Virus record (IMG/VR): IMGVR_UViG_3300033149_003685
Span: 1-37,530 of that record
DNA from: a virus
Length of the DNA: 37,530 nucleotides
Reading direction: 5' to 3' (one strand)
Below are positions 36,686-37,530 of the stretch, one piece after another (within the stretch, counting starts at the first letter, position 1; every line of letters starts with the position of its first letter). The notes under the pieces were generated by a model, which worked only from the letters and a program-made list of their open reading frames with translations, was not told where the DNA came from and ran no database searches. The position numbers and the translations under genes are program-made.

Positions 36686-37530
36686 TCACCTCACTACCTG
36701 TCCGCCGAATATCGGCGCAGATACGCCAGTTCTAACCTCAGTTAGCGCATAGAAATTGCCGCTGGCCGACTTTGCCAATGTCCGCACATACACATCACGC
36801 GGTGTAGTCCCGCTGTTCTTCCACGTCAATACACCAGACTCCCAGGTATCTGTGCTATCTGTCATGACCTGCTCGGCCAGCGCCGAATTGCCAGCATCCA
36901 CCAATGGATCAGCATGTTGGTCGATGATCTGCGTACGCGGCAGATAGGCCATGCTGGCATCCTTGCGCATCCAGTAATGCACTATCACCGCTGCGCCTGC
37001 GGCGATACTGAGGCGTTCTTGTTTGAACACTGGATAGCTTGCACTCTCAGGAATGTGTTGATAACTGCGATCTTTGCCCGTCGGTTTCACAGCTTCTGTA
37101 CTATTCACCACGCCGCCGCGACACCAGGCGCGAAAGGCGCCTGCTACCTGATCGTGGTCTTGTGATTCCACATAATGCCACGCCATGCGGGCCGCAGAGT
37201 TGTAGCCAGCGTGTTCCGTCGTTCCGCCAAACGATGTGTTGTAACAGTATGCGACAGGAACCTCATATAGATCATTCGCATTCGATGAAAATGTCGCGCC
37301 TGAGATGGTGTGCCCGCTGCCCTCCCTGACGCCATACGTGCAGCCGCTCACTGTGCCTGAGATGGTGTGCCCGCTGCCAGAATTGACGCTATACGTGCAG
37401 CCGCTCACTGTGCCTGAGATGGTGTGCCCGCTGCCCTCCCTGACGCCATACGTGCAGCCGCTCACTGTGCCTGAGATGGTGTGCCCGCTGCCAGAAAGGG
37501 TGCCATACGTGCAGCCGCTCACTGTGCCTG
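36686..37530 (-). CDS. Tail fibre with beta-helix repeats, C-terminal part (enters from right edge)
   Basis: The frame is open from the window end. It begins with four 19-residue repeats (SGCTYGVREGSGHTISGTV and variants; unit starts at 37519, 37462, 37405 and 37348) that should form rungs of a parallel beta helix. About 200 further residues follow (NTSFGGTTEHAGYNSAARMA, IIDQHADPLVDAGNSALAEQ), rich in Trp and Tyr, probably a beta-sandwich and C-terminal tip. There is no catalytic motif I can name. Together with 1-711 this likely makes one protein of about 520 residues or more. Confidence 0.75.
   Translation of the reverse strand, partial: GTVSGCTYGTLSGSGHTISGTVSGCTYGVREGSGHTISGTVSGCTYSVNSGSGHTISGTVSGCTYGVREGSGHTISGATFSSNANDLYEVPVAYCYNTSFGGTTEHAGYNSAARMAWHYVESQDHDQVAGAFRAWCRGGVVNSTEAVKPTGKDRSYQHIPESASYPVFKQERLSIAAGAAVIVHYWMRKDASMAYLPRTQIIDQHADPLVDAGNSALAEQVMTDSTDTWESGVLTWKNSGTTPRDVYVRTLAKSASGNFYALTEVRTGVSAPIFGGQVVR
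37292..37530 (-). repeat. 57-bp tandem repeat array in the fibre gene
   Basis: Four units of 57 bp are complete (37519-37463, 37462-37406, 37405-37349, 37348-37292). Units 2 and 4 carry the variant VREGSGH and are almost identical in DNA, while unit 1 (TLSGSGH) and unit 3 (VNSGSGH) differ in the middle. The unit length of 19 codons keeps the frame whatever the copy number. The array continues over the window edge to the partial copy at 1-30. Confidence 0.9.

Noticed and set aside
1-37530. Integrated prophage with attachment sites
   Set aside because: No integrase or excisionase gene is seen, there is no host sequence, and the two edges join within one phage gene.

Overview
This window reads as an almost complete, circularly permuted genome of a tailed phage with a long non-contractile (siphovirus-type) tail: HK97-type head, tape-measure tail and about 37.5 kb. 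Both window edges fall inside one minus-strand gene, a beta-helix tail fibre built on 57-bp tandem repeats. Position 1 and position 37530 can be joined in frame if 16 bases of repeat consensus are restored, so the cut is probably an assembly break in a repeat and not a biological end. The host cannot be read directly. Two exported proteins carry long Thr/Pro/Ala-rich linkers of the PTATPT kind that are very common in secreted proteins of Chloroflexota, so a phage of a Chloroflexota bacterium is the best guess (inference). I see no integrase, DNA polymerase, helicase or CI-type repressor, so lifestyle is undetermined.

The genome has two transcription arms that diverge from one control region (about 18.44-18.83 kb) and converge, overlapping by 4 bp, at 31.71 kb. 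The late arm runs on the minus strand from a near-consensus promoter (TTGACA-17-TAGAAT, 18648-18620) leftwards, through the window edge, and on to 31714. Its order is Hjc-like resolvase, small and large terminase, portal fused to a MuF domain, a gp10-like protein, a combined protease/major-capsid ORF, a decoration-like protein, a glycosyltransferase, connector proteins, tail tube, frameshifted G/GT chaperone pair, tape measure, tail-tip proteins, repeat fibre, a second fibre, tail hub, an exported phosphoesterase, an XhlA-like membrane protein, a second phosphoesterase and a holin-like protein. Nearly all junctions are 1-4 bp overlaps.

The early arm runs on the plus strand from 18.8 to 31.7 kb. 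It holds about 35 mostly tiny genes: zinc-ribbon proteins, at least six single-span membrane peptides, a ribbon-helix-helix regulator with an apparently leaderless promoter, an annealing-protein-like gene, a secreted protein, a pentapeptide-repeat protein, a family of small paralogues, a DnaD-like replication organizer with iterons inside its gene, an HNH nuclease, a conserved phage protein of unknown role, and finally an exported RlpA-like protein that may act in lysis.

The most interesting non-coding signals are: (1) 29 perfectly phased tandem pentamers GGCNN at 30405-30549; (2) three hairpins with covarying stems and an invariant 8-nt loop GTGARAGG in front of three early genes; (3) two mutually exclusive hairpins with a leader peptide upstream of the replication gene; (4) six AGATACAGA iterons inside that gene; (5) a structured RNA plus tRNA-like element at 23.48-23.67 kb; (6) paired TTCATCTT operators in the divergent control region; (7) an AAACCCT slippery site in the tail chaperone gene.
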